This document shows positions 29,195 to 38,663 of a stretch of 64,000 nt of DNA, piece by piece. Source of the stretch: Chlorobiales bacterium Clorobi_01 (lineage in GTDB: Bacteria > Bacteroidota > Chlorobiia > Chlorobiales > Chlorobiaceae); assembly GCA_001602925.1 (NCBI GenBank), contig LUZT01000006.1, positions 696,438 through 760,437 of the forward strand. Reading direction: 5' to 3'. How positions within the stretch are numbered: the first letter of the stretch is position 1; every line of letters begins with the position of its first letter. The notes beneath the pieces were generated by a model that saw only the letters and a list, made by a program, of their open reading frames with translations, was not told the origin of the DNA and made no database searches. Made by a program: the position numbers and the translations under genes.

Positions 29195-29566
29195 ATGGCA
29201 CCGATGACTGAAAAAGATGACGGGCTTTGCCAGCAGACCTGCGATCATCCAGATGTGGTGGCGTCTGTGCGTCAGGCCATGCCGGATGAGAACCAGCAGC
29301 AGGAGCTTGCGCAGCTTTTCAAGGTGCTCGGCGACCACACGAGAGTGCGGATACTCAATGCCCTGTATCGATCGGAACTGTGCGTGTGCGATCTCACCTC
29401 GATTCTCGGCATGAACCAGTCGGCGGTGTCACACCAGCTGAGGGTATTGCGGGATGCCAAGATCGTTCGGTCGAGAAAACAGGGCAAGAATGTCCTCTAC
29501 GCACTCGATGACAGCCACATTGCCGAACTCATCAGGATCGGCTTCGAGCACGTGCAGGAGCAGTGA
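29195..29566 (+). CDS. ArsR/SmtB-family metal-responsive repressor
   Basis: About 123 residues with a winged helix (MNQSAVSHQLRVLRDAKIVRSRKQGKNVLYAL). It carries both known metal sites of the family: alpha3N (an N-terminal CQQTCDH plus ELCVCDL) and alpha5 (DSH-x10-HVQE). That points to Zn(II)/Cd(II)-type sensing as in ZiaR/CadC rather than arsenite. GTG 29189 is also in frame but falls in the operator, so ATG 29195 or 29204 is preferred. It likely represses itself and the permease. Confidence 0.88.
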   Translation: MAPMTEKDDGLCQQTCDHPDVVASVRQAMPDENQQQELAQLFKVLGDHTRVRILNALYRSELCVCDLTSILGMNQSAVSHQLRVLRDAKIVRSRKQGKNVLYALDDSHIAELIRIGFEHVQEQ

Positions 29567-29590
29567 TGCTCGATTTTTTTTGAACAAAGC

Positions 29591-29607
29591 ATGAATATAT
29601 GATCATG
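29591..29607. promoter_or_regulatory. SmtB/ArsR-type operator, copy 2 (before the permease gene)
   Basis: ATGAATATATGATCATG matches copy 1 in 15 of 17 positions and lies 34 bases before the permease start codon. Confidence 0.75.
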
Positions 29608-29640
29608 CGAAAATGTATAAATCAGTGAATGGAGTGAATC

Positions 29641-30711
29641 ATGCCTGAATTGACGAAGGTGTTGATCGATATTGTTACAGCATCGTGGTCGGTATTGCTC
29701 GATGCCGCTCCTTGGGTGCTTTTCGGTTTTCTGGTTGCTGGCCTCGTCAAGGCGTTTGTGCCTGAAAAGCTCGTGGCGGCTCATCTTGGGCGTGGCTTTT
29801 CGAGTATCGTGAAAGCCTCCGCTATCGGCGTGCCGATTCCGTTGTGCAGTTGCGGAGTGATTCCGGCGGCTGCCGGTCTCAAAAAACAGGGTGCTGGAAA
29901 GGGGGCGGTCTCGTCGTTCCTTGTTTCCACGCCCGAAACCGGCATCGATTCGATTGCGATCAGCTACGCGCTGCTCGATCCCCTGATGACGCTCATAAGG
30001 CCGGTTGCGGCTTTCGCGACGGCGATTGCGACAGGCATTGCCGTTACCTTCACCGAAAAGGCAGAGTCTGCCGCTGAACCGTTGTCCGACGGTGCGCCAC
30101 CGGATAGTTGCTGTTCTTGCGGTTGTGGCCACAAGAGTGTCGAGAAGCCGGGGGTGTTGCAGAAAATCAGGTCGGGTCTCTCCTTTGCGTTCGGCGAACT
30201 GCTTGGTGACGTGGGCGTCTGGCTGCTTGTGGGTGTGCTGATTGCCGGTTTCATTTCGGTGTTCGTATCGGGGCAGTTCGTGGAGCGTTACCTGTCGAAC
30301 GACCTGCTCACCATGATCATGATGCTGGCGATTTCGGTGCCGATGTACGTCTGCGCGACCTCATCGACACCCATCGTCGCGGCGCTCGCGTTGAAAGGTA
30401 TTTCGCCCGGCGCGGCGCTCGTGTTCCTCCTCGCCGGTCCGGCAACCAACGCCGCATCGCTGCCGGTGATCTCGAAACTGCTCGGCAAAAAGGGCACGGT
30501 GGCCTATCTCGTGGTCATTGTGCTGATGTCGCTCCTGTTCGGCATCCTTGTCAACTACCTGTACGCCTGGTTCGGTCTGGATACGAAAAACTGGGTAAGC
30601 CACGGAACGCGCGAGGAGGGCGGAGCCGTCGCTATCGTCTCGGCAATGGCGCTGATCGTGCTGATCATGCGAGCCCGCTTCGAAGCATGGCGATCTGTCC
30701 GTGAGCATTGA
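29641..30711 (+). CDS. Cu/Zn efflux permease of the SO_0444 / DUF318 (ArsP-like) family
   Basis: 356 residues with about eight to ten membrane segments in two homologous halves. Conserved PLCSCGVIP lies in the first half and CATSSTPIVAALALKG in the second. A Cys/His cluster CCSCGCGH sits in the central cytoplasmic loop, likely a metal entry site. The regulator gene is upstream and a matching operator precedes this gene, so zinc- or cadmium-induced efflux is the probable role. Arsenic permease activity is the main alternative. Confidence 0.85.
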   Translation: MPELTKVLIDIVTASWSVLLDAAPWVLFGFLVAGLVKAFVPEKLVAAHLGRGFSSIVKASAIGVPIPLCSCGVIPAAAGLKKQGAGKGAVSSFLVSTPETGIDSIAISYALLDPLMTLIRPVAAFATAIATGIAVTFTEKAESAAEPLSDGAPPDSCCSCGCGHKSVEKPGVLQKIRSGLSFAFGELLGDVGVWLLVGVLIAGFISVFVSGQFVERYLSNDLLTMIMMLAISVPMYVCATSSTPIVAALALKGISPGAALVFLLAGPATNAASLPVISKLLGKKGTVAYLVVIVLMSLLFGILVNYLYAWFGLDTKNWVSHGTREEGGAVAIVSAMALIVLIMRARFEAWRSVREH

Positions 30712-30732
30712 CGAGCGTGCAGCGGGATTTTC

Positions 30733-31488
30733 TTACCCTTTCTTCCCGACTGGCGCGAGGTAGGTCGTGAACTCCTCTTCGCCATCGACGCCAAGGAGGC
30801 GATCCATCTCGTCCTGATCATAGGCGGCGATGGCGCAGGTTCCCGCGCCGATGGCTTCGCAGGCGAGGTAGAGGTTCTGGCAGACGTGGCCTGCGTCGAG
30901 CGCGATCACCTTGTGTGCGGCCAGGCCATAGCGCCACTCCATGCGGTAAGGAATTGCCGTCCAGATGAATACCAGTGCAGCATCACCGGTGAAGCGCTGG
31001 CCGAGCGTCGCCCTGACGATGCGGTTTTCAAGGTGTTCCGGCTTATGCTCGAAGAAAAGCTCGTGTTCAAGCGGCAGGTAGCGATAGATGCCTTTTTCCA
31101 GCCCTTCGACATTCAGCACGCAGAGGTAAGTTTCGAAGGCGTGCCGGCAACCCGCCGAGGGCACCGTCCTCAACGCATGGCCTGCGTCAAGCTTCAGCCT
31201 GACGCCCTGCGTGGCCCAGAGCATTAGCGACAGCTCGTCGAGGTTCAACGGTTCATCGGAGTAGAAGCGGCAGCTCTCCCGTTGCCCGATGGCTGACCAG
31301 AGGTCGATGTTTCCTGCCGATTTCGCCTTGCCAATCGCTGGCAGCGGGATCGTTTTCGCTTCTTCCGGTACCGGCTTTTCAATTGGCGGCGGCGGAACGC
31401 GGCGGTTCTGCGCCGTCTGAGAAAAGTCCACCATCTGCCGGACATTGTCCTTCAGGAATTTGCGAGCGGCTTCGAGCTGTTTGTCCAT
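30733..31488 (-). CDS. SagB/ThcOx-family FMN-dependent oxidoreductase
   Basis: 251 residues of the nitroreductase fold: a Pro-rich N-terminal stretch, then SAIGQRESCRFYSDEPLNLDELSLMLWATQGV, the typical SagB/ThcOx start of the FMN-binding fold, and AAHKVIALDAGHVCQNLYLACEAIGAGTCAIAAYDQDEM near the end. Family members oxidise azolines in RiPP synthesis, but no cyclodehydratase or precursor gene is near. It converges on the permease gene and is read three bases after copA, so it may share metal control. Confidence 0.85.
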   Translation of the reverse strand: MDKQLEAARKFLKDNVRQMVDFSQTAQNRRVPPPPIEKPVPEEAKTIPLPAIGKAKSAGNIDLWSAIGQRESCRFYSDEPLNLDELSLMLWATQGVRLKLDAGHALRTVPSAGCRHAFETYLCVLNVEGLEKGIYRYLPLEHELFFEHKPEHLENRIVRATLGQRFTGDAALVFIWTAIPYRMEWRYGLAAHKVIALDAGHVCQNLYLACEAIGAGTCAIAAYDQDEMDRLLGVDGEEEFTTYLAPVGKKG

Positions 31489-31491
31489 GGC

Positions 31492-33768
31492 TCAGAGTTT
31501 TTTCGCTTTGAGTCGAAGCGAGTTGGTGACGACCGAGACGCTGCTTCCGGCCATTGCGATGCCCGAGAAGACCGGGTTGAGGAAGATCCCGAAGAACGGA
31601 TAGAGGGCTCCGGCGGCGAGCGGGATGCCGATCACGTTGTAGATGAAGGCCCAGAAGAGGTTCTGGCGGATGACGCGCATGGTTGCCTGGGCGAGTGTGA
31701 TCGACTGGGCGACTTTGCGGATGTCTCCCCGCAGGATGGTGACCCCGGCCGATTCGATGGCGATGTCGGTGCCGGTCGCCATGGCGATGCCGACGTCGGC
31801 GAGGGCCAGCGCCGGGGCGTCATTGATGCCGTCGCCAGCCATGGCGACCTTGCGGCCCTGCTGCTGCAACTCCCTGACACGGTCGGCCTTCTCCTGCGGC
31901 AGCACTTCGGCGATGACTTCGTCGATGCCTGCCTGGCGGGCCATGAAGTTCGCGGCCAGTTTGTTGTCGCCAGTGAGCATGATGACCTTGACCCCTTTGG
32001 CGTGCAGTGCCTTCACAGCATCGGCCGCCTCCGTCTTGATCGTATCGGAGAGGGCGACGAGGCCCAGCGGTGCGCCCTCCTCTTCAAGGATGACCACGGT
32101 CTTGCCCTGCTGCTGGAGTTCGGTGATCCGCGGTCGGCTACTGTCCGCGCTGTCCGGCTTTCTAACCCTGACATTTTTTCCGTCGATCGTTCCTTTGACG
32201 CCGATTCCTTCGAGAGCCTCGAAGCCTGTGACTTCGTGGAGATCGATGCCTTTCTCTTTGGCGGCGGCGAGAATCGCCTGGGCGAGGGGATGCTCGGAGC
32301 GGCGTTCGATGCTGGCTGCCAGTTGCAGGATCTTTTCCGGATCGGATGTATCGTCGAAGGGCAGGACGTCGGTGACCGATGGCGTGCCGGCGGTGATGGT
32401 GCCGGTCTTGTCGAAGACGACCGTGTCTACCGTACTGAGGGTTTCCAGGCTCTGTGCGTTCCGGATGAGGATGCCGTACTCGGCTCCTTTGCCGATGCCG
32501 ACGATGATGGCGGTCGGGGTGGCCAGACCGAGAGCGCAGGGGCAGGCGATCACGAGGATGCCGACCATGCCCATGATGCCGAAGGAGAGGGCAGTCGAAA
32601 AATCGATGAACAGCGATCCGACCGTCAGCCAGAGGATGAAGGTGAGGGCGGCGATAACCAGTACCGCCGGAACGAAGATGGCGGCGATCCGGTCGGCGAT
32701 ATTCTGGATGGGGGCCTTGGAACCCTGGGCCTCCTCGACCATGCCGATGATGCGTGCCAGTACGGTCTCCTCGCCGACCCTTGAGGCGGTGAAGACGAAC
32801 GCGCCCTGCCGGTTGATGGTGCCGCCGATGACCGGGTCTCCGACTGTCTTGTCCACCGGAACCGGTTCGCCGGTGACCATCGATTCGTCGATGGACGAGC
32901 TTCCTTCATTGATGGTGCCGTCCACCGGTACCTTCGTTCCGGGCCTGACGACGATGAGGTCGCCCTTCCTTACCTGTTCGAGCGGCACTTCGACCTCCGT
33001 GGCGCCGCGTCTGACGATGGCTGATTTGGCCTGCAGGCCAATCAGCTTTTCGATCGCCTCGCCGGTTTTCAGCTTCGAGCGGGCCTCGAGGTATTTGCCG
33101 AGCAGCACGAAACCGATGACGACGATGGTGGTGTCGAAGTAGGTGTAGTCGGGCACCCTGAGCAGCTCGCGAACCTCCGGCATCAGCGTGATGACGGTGC
33201 TGTAGAGGTACGCCGTGAGTGTGCCGATGCCGATGAGGGTGTCCATGCTCGCCGCGCCGCTCTGGACGAACATGACGATGCCGTGCAGGAATGGTGCGCC
33301 GATGCGGAACACCATGTAGGTGGCGAGCGCCATCGAGACGATGTTGAACAGCTCCATCGGAATGGGCATGCCCGGCACCGACGGGAACGAACGCGCGGCG
33401 ATGTCCCACATCATCAGGATAAAAACCATCAGGGCGATCGGCAGGGCGAACTGGACTTTGGCCAGTTGCGCCTGAAGCTCCATCTCTTTTTCCATTTTTG
33501 CCTTTTCCGCTACCGCTTTCCGGTCGACAAACGGCGCCGACGGGGTGGCCGGAGCCTGCTCCGATACCAGACCATAGCCGTACTTGCCGAGCAGCTCGTT
33601 CAGCGCATCGTCCGTCACGGCTTCGCCCGTGAATTCGAGGTGGGCTTTTTCGGTGGCGAGGTTGACGTCAGCCTTTTCGATGCCTTCGACCTTCGAGAGT
33701 TTCTTGGTGATGATGGCCGCGCAGCTCGCGCAGTGCATCCCCTTGACCGAGTAGGTTTTCGTTGTCAT
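31492..33768 (-). CDS. copA: Copper-translocating P1B-type ATPase CopA
   Basis: 758 residues. There is one N-terminal heavy-metal-associated domain with [10 protein letters not shown], eight membrane segments, the transport motif CPC in [12 protein letters not shown] (about residue 408), TGEP actuator, phosphorylation site DKTGT (Asp about 453) and [11 protein letters not shown] hinge. CPC with an HMA domain means Cu(I) export. Its start overlaps the stop of the DUF305 gene by four bases. Confidence 0.96.
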   Translation of the reverse strand: MTTKTYSVKGMHCASCAAIITKKLSKVEGIEKADVNLATEKAHLEFTGEAVTDDALNELLGKYGYGLVSEQAPATPSAPFVDRKAVAEKAKMEKEMELQAQLAKVQFALPIALMVFILMMWDIAARSFPSVPGMPIPMELFNIVSMALATYMVFRIGAPFLHGIVMFVQSGAASMDTLIGIGTLTAYLYSTVITLMPEVRELLRVPDYTYFDTTIVVIGFVLLGKYLEARSKLKTGEAIEKLIGLQAKSAIVRRGATEVEVPLEQVRKGDLIVVRPGTKVPVDGTINEGSSSIDESMVTGEPVPVDKTVGDPVIGGTINRQGAFVFTASRVGEETVLARIIGMVEEAQGSKAPIQNIADRIAAIFVPAVLVIAALTFILWLTVGSLFIDFSTALSFGIMGMVGILVIACPCALGLATPTAIIVGIGKGAEYGILIRNAQSLETLSTVDTVVFDKTGTITAGTPSVTDVLPFDDTSDPEKILQLAASIERRSEHPLAQAILAAAKEKGIDLHEVTGFEALEGIGVKGTIDGKNVRVRKPDSADSSRPRITELQQQGKTVVILEEEGAPLGLVALSDTIKTEAADAVKALHAKGVKVIMLTGDNKLAANFMARQAGIDEVIAEVLPQEKADRVRELQQQGRKVAMAGDGINDAPALALADVGIAMATGTDIAIESAGVTILRGDIRKVAQSITLAQATMRVIRQNLFWAFIYNVIGIPLAAGALYPFFGIFLNPVFSGIAMAGSSVSVVTNSLRLKAKKL

Positions 33769-34349
33769 GGCCGTAAAGGCTGAGGGTCACTGATCCCGTA
33801 CCATTGCGTGCGCCATCCGTGCAGCATCACGAGCCCCTTTTCAAGAAACTGTTCAACGGCATCGGCGTTGTCGAGCACTTCCGATCGGCTGGATTTGAGC
33901 CGGATTTCCCTGGTCATCAGGATGCCGTCGCGATGGTGGGCGATGAGCGCGTTCATGAACCGCAGGTCGAACGTGGCGTTCCATTCTCCGAGCTTCGGTA
34001 CCAGCGGGTCGCGAACCCGGCGGCTGTCGCCGTACCACTCCTTTTTCCAGCGGTAGAGTTCGTCGATGTTTTTGGGTTCATCCTTGATGATCGATTCGGC
34101 GAGATCCTGTATCTCCTTGCGATGGCTCTTTTTGGCTTCTTCAGCAAGAAGCATGGCCCCACGGTGGTGGGCGATCATGGCGTCGATGTAGCGGAGGTCG
34201 ACCCATTTGTCGGGCTGACCAAGGTCCATGGCGCTCTGGTCGTACATCGAGAGGCGGTATTGCGGCGTAAGCCAGTAGCCGACGCCCATTCCGGCGACTG
34301 CCGAGACGATCATGAGCGATATGGCAAGCGAAAGGCCGATTTTCTGCAT
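33765..34349 (-). CDS. DUF305 protein (ferritin-like, copper-linked)
   Basis: 194 residues. After a membrane anchor (about 7-26) there are two DUF305-type helical repeats, each with an [18 protein letters not shown]- or [18 protein letters not shown]-like motif. DUF305 proteins often sit beside copper export genes and are thought to bind metal with the paired histidines. Here the gene overlaps copA by four bases, giving a direct link. It is exposed outside the cytoplasm judging by the anchor. Confidence 0.88.
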   Translation of the reverse strand: MQKIGLSLAISLMIVSAVAGMGVGYWLTPQYRLSMYDQSAMDLGQPDKWVDLRYIDAMIAHHRGAMLLAEEAKKSHRKEIQDLAESIIKDEPKNIDELYRWKKEWYGDSRRVRDPLVPKLGEWNATFDLRFMNALIAHHRDGILMTREIRLKSSRSEVLDNADAVEQFLEKGLVMLHGWRTQWYGISDPQPLRP

Positions 34350-34368
34350 GGCGGGTACTCTTGAGCGG

Positions 34369-35703
34369 TTACTTGACGTTGATGACTCCCCAGGGCATCC
34401 CCATGGCGCAGGTGATCTGGTACAGACCGGGTTTGTTCGGAGTGAATTCCATCACGGCCTGCCTGCCCTGCACGAGGTACTCGGGGCGGTTCCACAGTCC
34501 GGGCACCATGACGGCGTTCATGCAGCCGTAGCCGTTATCCTTCGCATCGACGATAAAGCGGATTTTTTCACCTTTTTTGACGTCGAACCGGTTCGTCGAG
34601 AAATAGCCGTTGCTTGAGGCGGTTCTTATGATCCGGGCCGATCCTGTCGCCGCTGCGGTTTTGAGCTGGGCGGGGGGCTCGTTTCTGCCTGCGACTTTGG
34701 CGGCGAGGCCGAACTGGCTGTTCAGGTTGTAGAGCGTGAAGAAAATCACCAGCAGGCCGGCGGTTTTCATGAATACTCTCGAGGTGGATGGCCTGCTCGA
34801 GAACTCGGAGCCCGACATGCCGATTACCAGCAGAGGCAGCATGGTGCCGATCACGAAAAAGGTCATGATGGTCATGCCCTGCCAGGGATTTCCCGACAGG
34901 ATCGCGGCGCCTTCAGCGGCCATGGTGAAGCCGCAGGGGAGCAGGATGGTCATGAAGCCGGTCGGCAGGGGCCGGATCAGGCCGTTCCTGGACACGCCGG
35001 AGCCTGCCTTGTCAACCATTTTCTTCGGGAGCGCCACCCGAAGCGATTTCAACGGGCTGAAGCCGAGCATCTGCAGGGCGAGCAGGAGCATGAGCGCTGA
35101 AACAGCGATGACGATGCCCGAGCTGAAGCCGGCTGAAATGCGGAAAGATCCGCCCAGGAGTCCCAGCACGGCTCCGGTGATGGCATAGGCGGCCATGCGG
35201 CCGGTATTGAAAAGCAAGTGCGGGCGGATTTTCTCGCCGAATGACGACGGAGAGGTTCCGTCAGAGGAGCGCCATTGGGTCGAGAGCGCGAGCACGAGGC
35301 TACCGACAAGTGCCGCGCAGGTCGAAAGACCTGCGATCAGGCCGAAGAGGAAAAACGCTCCGGAGGAGCTTTTGCTGTCGATCGTCAGCGAAGGCAGCAA
35401 ACCGGAGGCGGAAAGGCCGAAAAAGAGCGCCACGACCGCTGCTGCATAACCGGTTACGCGGATCAGTTCGGGCAGCGTGCCTTTTGCCGATGGTGTTTCT
35501 GAGAAAGAATAGTGATTGCCGGGGAAAAGCTTTTTCAGCTTTTCGACAGCCGGTGGTTCATTCTTGTAACTGATGGTGACAGTGCCGTCCGCCATGGACG
35601 CTTTTGCGTCGTCGACGCCGGCGAGCGTCTTTACCTTCTTTTCGATGATCGCCTCGCAGGAGGCGCAGTGCATGCCCGACACACCATAGATTTTCCGCTT
35701 CAT
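34369..35703 (-). CDS. HMA domain - TauE/SafE-like membrane protein - cupredoxin fusion
   Basis: 444 residues. The N-terminal heavy-metal-associated domain has GVSGMHCASCEAII; a six- to seven-helix SafE/TauE-like (DsbD/CcdA-like) membrane region spans about 85-320; the C-terminal cupredoxin-like domain (about 350-444) has FSTNRFDVKKGEKIRFIV and the copper-ligand style ITCAMGMPWG. All three parts point to copper or other soft-metal handling at the membrane. The ATG at 35703 is used; a TTG at 35733 in frame is unlikely. It is 20 bases before the DUF305 gene, so it probably starts the copper operon. Confidence 0.85.
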   Translation of the reverse strand: MKRKIYGVSGMHCASCEAIIEKKVKTLAGVDDAKASMADGTVTISYKNEPPAVEKLKKLFPGNHYSFSETPSAKGTLPELIRVTGYAAAVVALFFGLSASGLLPSLTIDSKSSSGAFFLFGLIAGLSTCAALVGSLVLALSTQWRSSDGTSPSSFGEKIRPHLLFNTGRMAAYAITGAVLGLLGGSFRISAGFSSGIVIAVSALMLLLALQMLGFSPLKSLRVALPKKMVDKAGSGVSRNGLIRPLPTGFMTILLPCGFTMAAEGAAILSGNPWQGMTIMTFFVIGTMLPLLVIGMSGSEFSSRPSTSRVFMKTAGLLVIFFTLYNLNSQFGLAAKVAGRNEPPAQLKTAAATGSARIIRTASSNGYFSTNRFDVKKGEKIRFIVDAKDNGYGCMNAVMVPGLWNRPEYLVQGRQAVMEFTPNKPGLYQITCAMGMPWGVINVK

Positions 35704-35793
35704 GTTCGTATTTCCCGATCGTTTCCTGGCCAACGTTTTTACAGTACCAATATATGACCGGAAAGGTTTCTTAACAATCGTGAAAATCGATGA

Positions 35794-37389
35794 TCAATCC
35801 TGATTTTCAGTTTTGAACTCCGAGGTGGAGTGAAACTCGATCTCCGGAAAATCCTCTTTGGCGATTTTGAGCATCCATTCGGTTTCGGCGAAAAAGACCG
35901 GGTGATCCTCCTTGTCGAGGGCGATGACGTTGGCGCGTCGGCGCATGAACTCGTCGAGCTGCTCCTGGTTGTCGCTGGTGATCCAGAAGGCTTTGTGGAA
36001 GCGCAGCGGCGTGAAAGAGCACTGCGCGCCGTACTCGTGTTCGAGGCGGAACTGGATGACGTCGAACTGAAGTTCGCCGACCGTGCCGACGATCTTGCGG
36101 GTGCCGTACTGCACGAAAAGCTGCGCCACGCCCTCGTCGGTGAGCTGGCGGATGCCCTTTTCGAGCTGCTTGGTTTTGAGCGGGTCGCGGTTTTCGAGCA
36201 CCTTGAAGATCTCCGGCGAGAAGCTCGGAATGCCGCGAAAGTGCAGCGCTTCGCCTTCGGTGAGCGTGTCGCCGATTTTCAGCGAACCGTTGTCATACAG
36301 GCCGATCACGTCGCCGGGCCAGGCTTCGTCGATCACGTTCTTCTCCTGCGCCATGAACTGCGTCGGGTTGGAGAAGCGCAGCTTCTTGCCGAGGCGGGTG
36401 TGCTGGTAGAACTTGTTGCGTTCGAAGCGTCCGGAGCAGATTTTGAAGAAGGCGGTGCGGTCGCGGTGGTTCGGGTCGAGGTTGGCGTGAATCTTGAAAA
36501 CGAAGCCGGAGAGCGCCTCATCCGAGGCGTGGACCATGCGCTCGGTCGCTTCGCGTTCGTGCGGGCAGGGGGCGATGTCGATGAAAGTGTCGAGCAGTTC
36601 CCGGACGCCAAAGTTGTTGACCGCGCTACCGAAAAAGACCGGAGCCTGCAACCCTTCACGGTACATCTCAAGCTCGTACGGCTCATACACGCCCTCGATC
36701 AGCTCGACGTCCTCGCGCAGCTTCGCGGCGTTGGCCGTGCCGACCCAGTCGGCGAGTTTCGGGTCGTCGATGCCCTCGATGTCGGTCAGCTTCTGGCCGA
36801 TCTGCGAGGCGTTGGCTTCGAACAGGTTCAGCGATTTGTCGAACAGGTTATAGACGCCCTTGAAGGTCTGACCCTGGCTGATCGGCCAGGTCATCGGGCA
36901 GGTCTGGATGTCGAGCTTCTCTTCCAGCTCGTCGAGCAGCTCGAAGGGGTTGCGCCCTTCGCGGTCGAGCTTGTTAATGAAGATGATCACCGGCGTGTGG
37001 CGCATCCGGCAAACCTCCATCAGCCGCTCGGTCTGCTCCTCGACGCCCTTCATGCTATCGACCACGAGGATGACGCTGTCCACGGCGGTCAGCGTGCGAT
37101 AGGTGTCTTCTGCAAAGTCCTTGTGGCCGGGCGTGTCGAGAATGTTGATGCGCTTGCCCTTGTACTCGAAGCCCATCACCGACGTGGCCACCGAAATGCC
37201 GCGCTGCTTCTCGATCTCCATGAAGTCGCTGGTCGCCGACTTGCGAATCTTGTTGCTCTTCACCGCGCCCGCCGTATGGATTGCACCGCCGAACAGCAGC
37301 AGTTTTTCGGTGAGCGTGGTCTTACCCGCATCCGGGTGGCTGATAATAGCGAACGTCCGCCGTCGCGCGATCTCCTTTGCTAACTCCAT
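35794..37389 (-). CDS. prfC: Peptide chain release factor 3
   Basis: 531 residues of RF3: G1 motif [22 protein letters not shown]3 DTPGHKDF, G4 NKLD, followed by the two beta-barrel domains typical of RF3 ([30 protein letters not shown]). This GTPase removes RF1/RF2 from the ribosome after termination. Transcribed from its own promoter on the minus strand. Confidence 0.95.
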   Translation of the reverse strand: MELAKEIARRRTFAIISHPDAGKTTLTEKLLLFGGAIHTAGAVKSNKIRKSATSDFMEIEKQRGISVATSVMGFEYKGKRINILDTPGHKDFAEDTYRTLTAVDSVILVVDSMKGVEEQTERLMEVCRMRHTPVIIFINKLDREGRNPFELLDELEEKLDIQTCPMTWPISQGQTFKGVYNLFDKSLNLFEANASQIGQKLTDIEGIDDPKLADWVGTANAAKLREDVELIEGVYEPYELEMYREGLQAPVFFGSAVNNFGVRELLDTFIDIAPCPHEREATERMVHASDEALSGFVFKIHANLDPNHRDRTAFFKICSGRFERNKFYQHTRLGKKLRFSNPTQFMAQEKNVIDEAWPGDVIGLYDNGSLKIGDTLTEGEALHFRGIPSFSPEIFKVLENRDPLKTKQLEKGIRQLTDEGVAQLFVQYGTRKIVGTVGELQFDVIQFRLEHEYGAQCSFTPLRFHKAFWITSDNQEQLDEFMRRRANVIALDKEDHPVFFAETEWMLKIAKEDFPEIEFHSTSEFKTENQD

Positions 37390-37593
37390 GCTTTTCTTCC
37401 CTGCTTCTGATGTGTCAAGTCCGGTTCTCTCAAATGAGGCCGGAAAATATCAAAAAAATCGGGAATATCGGGCATGGAGGATGTTTGGATAGGCGGCTGA
37501 GGGGGACGTTCATATCTGGTCAAAAATCGGTATTTTAGCCAGATCAGTACTCGATCGTTTTAGGAGCATCCATTACCCATCTGCAATTCGATC

Positions 37594-38631
37594 ATGGCAA
37601 ATCCGGAACATCTTGCGGTTCTCAAGGAGGGCGTTGAGGTTTGGAATAAATGGAGAGAGGATAATCCTGTTATACTGCCGGATTTGAGTGGAGCTGATTT
37701 ATGTGAAATGCAGTTGTTGAGAGCAAATTTTATAAAAGTTAATTTCAGAAAGGCCAGGCTAAAAAATGTTTATTTGAGAGCTGCTAGCTTTGATAATGCT
37801 GATTTAACGGGAGCAGATTTAAGAGGCGCTGATCTAACTGTGGTGGATTTTAAGAACTCTAATCTTAGCCATGTAGACTTAAGAGGCGCAGATTTAAGCT
37901 CTGCTGATGTTATTGAAACCAATCTTCATGGTGCTGATTTAGGCGAGTGTCTTTTGATAGATGTTGATATGAAAAACTCTGATATCAGTTATGCTTCTTT
38001 GGGATATACCGTTTTCGCAGATATAGATTTATCCAATATAAAAGGGCTTGAAACAGCCATACATCGGGCGCCATCAAACATTGCTATTGATGTTCTCTAT
38101 AAATCTGGTGGTAATATTCCCGAATCCTTCCTGCGTGGTTGCGGTGTTCCTGACCAGATGATCGAGTACGCTCGCTCCTTGACAGCAACTCCAATCCAAT
38201 ACTACTCCTGCTTCATCAGCTACAGCCACAAAGATGAAGAGCTTGCTCAGCGGATTCACAATGACCTTCAGGCTGCTGGCGTCCGTTGCTGGTTTGCACC
38301 GCATGATTTGAAAATTGGCGATAAGATCAGACCAGCTATCGACGAATCCATTCGGGTTCACGATAAGCTTCTCCTTATTTTATCCGAGCACTCCGTCCAG
38401 AGCGATTGGGTAGAGCATGAGGTAGAACACGCCCTCGACCGTGAACGGATCGAGAAGAAGAATATTCTGTTTCCTGTTCGTCTGGATGAATCCGTGATGG
38501 ACAGCACCGTCGGCTGGGCCGGGAATGTTCGTCGTCAGCGTCACATCGGAGATTTTACACGATGGAAAGAACACGATTCTTACAAACGCGCCTTTGACCG
38601 GCTTCTGCGAGATTTGAAGTCTGAGAAATAA
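37594..38631 (+). CDS. Pentapeptide-repeat protein with C-terminal TIR domain
   Basis: 345 residues. Residues about 30-150 form A(D/N)LxX pentapeptide repeats (a right-handed beta-helix), then a linker, then a TIR domain from about 202 on (YYSCFISYSHKDEELAQRI, CWFAPHDLKIGDKI, WVEHEVEHAL). Glu276 sits at the position of the catalytic glutamate of NAD-cleaving TIR domains. Bases 37594-38130 are much richer in A and T than the rest and than neighbours, suggesting transfer. The gene stands alone between prfC and the alanine symporter. Function unknown; a cell-suicide or signalling NADase is plausible. Confidence 0.86.
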   Translation: MANPEHLAVLKEGVEVWNKWREDNPVILPDLSGADLCEMQLLRANFIKVNFRKARLKNVYLRAASFDNADLTGADLRGADLTVVDFKNSNLSHVDLRGADLSSADVIETNLHGADLGECLLIDVDMKNSDISYASLGYTVFADIDLSNIKGLETAIHRAPSNIAIDVLYKSGGNIPESFLRGCGVPDQMIEYARSLTATPIQYYSCFISYSHKDEELAQRIHNDLQAAGVRCWFAPHDLKIGDKIRPAIDESIRVHDKLLLILSEHSVQSDWVEHEVEHALDRERIEKKNILFPVRLDESVMDSTVGWAGNVRRQRHIGDFTRWKEHDSYKRAFDRLLRDLKSEK

Positions 38632-38663
38632 TTTTTTATCACAACTCATCCTAATCCACTCCC

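Noticed and set aside
35830-37383. 517-codon open frame on the plus strand
   Set aside because: Antisense to prfC, which has full GTPase motifs.
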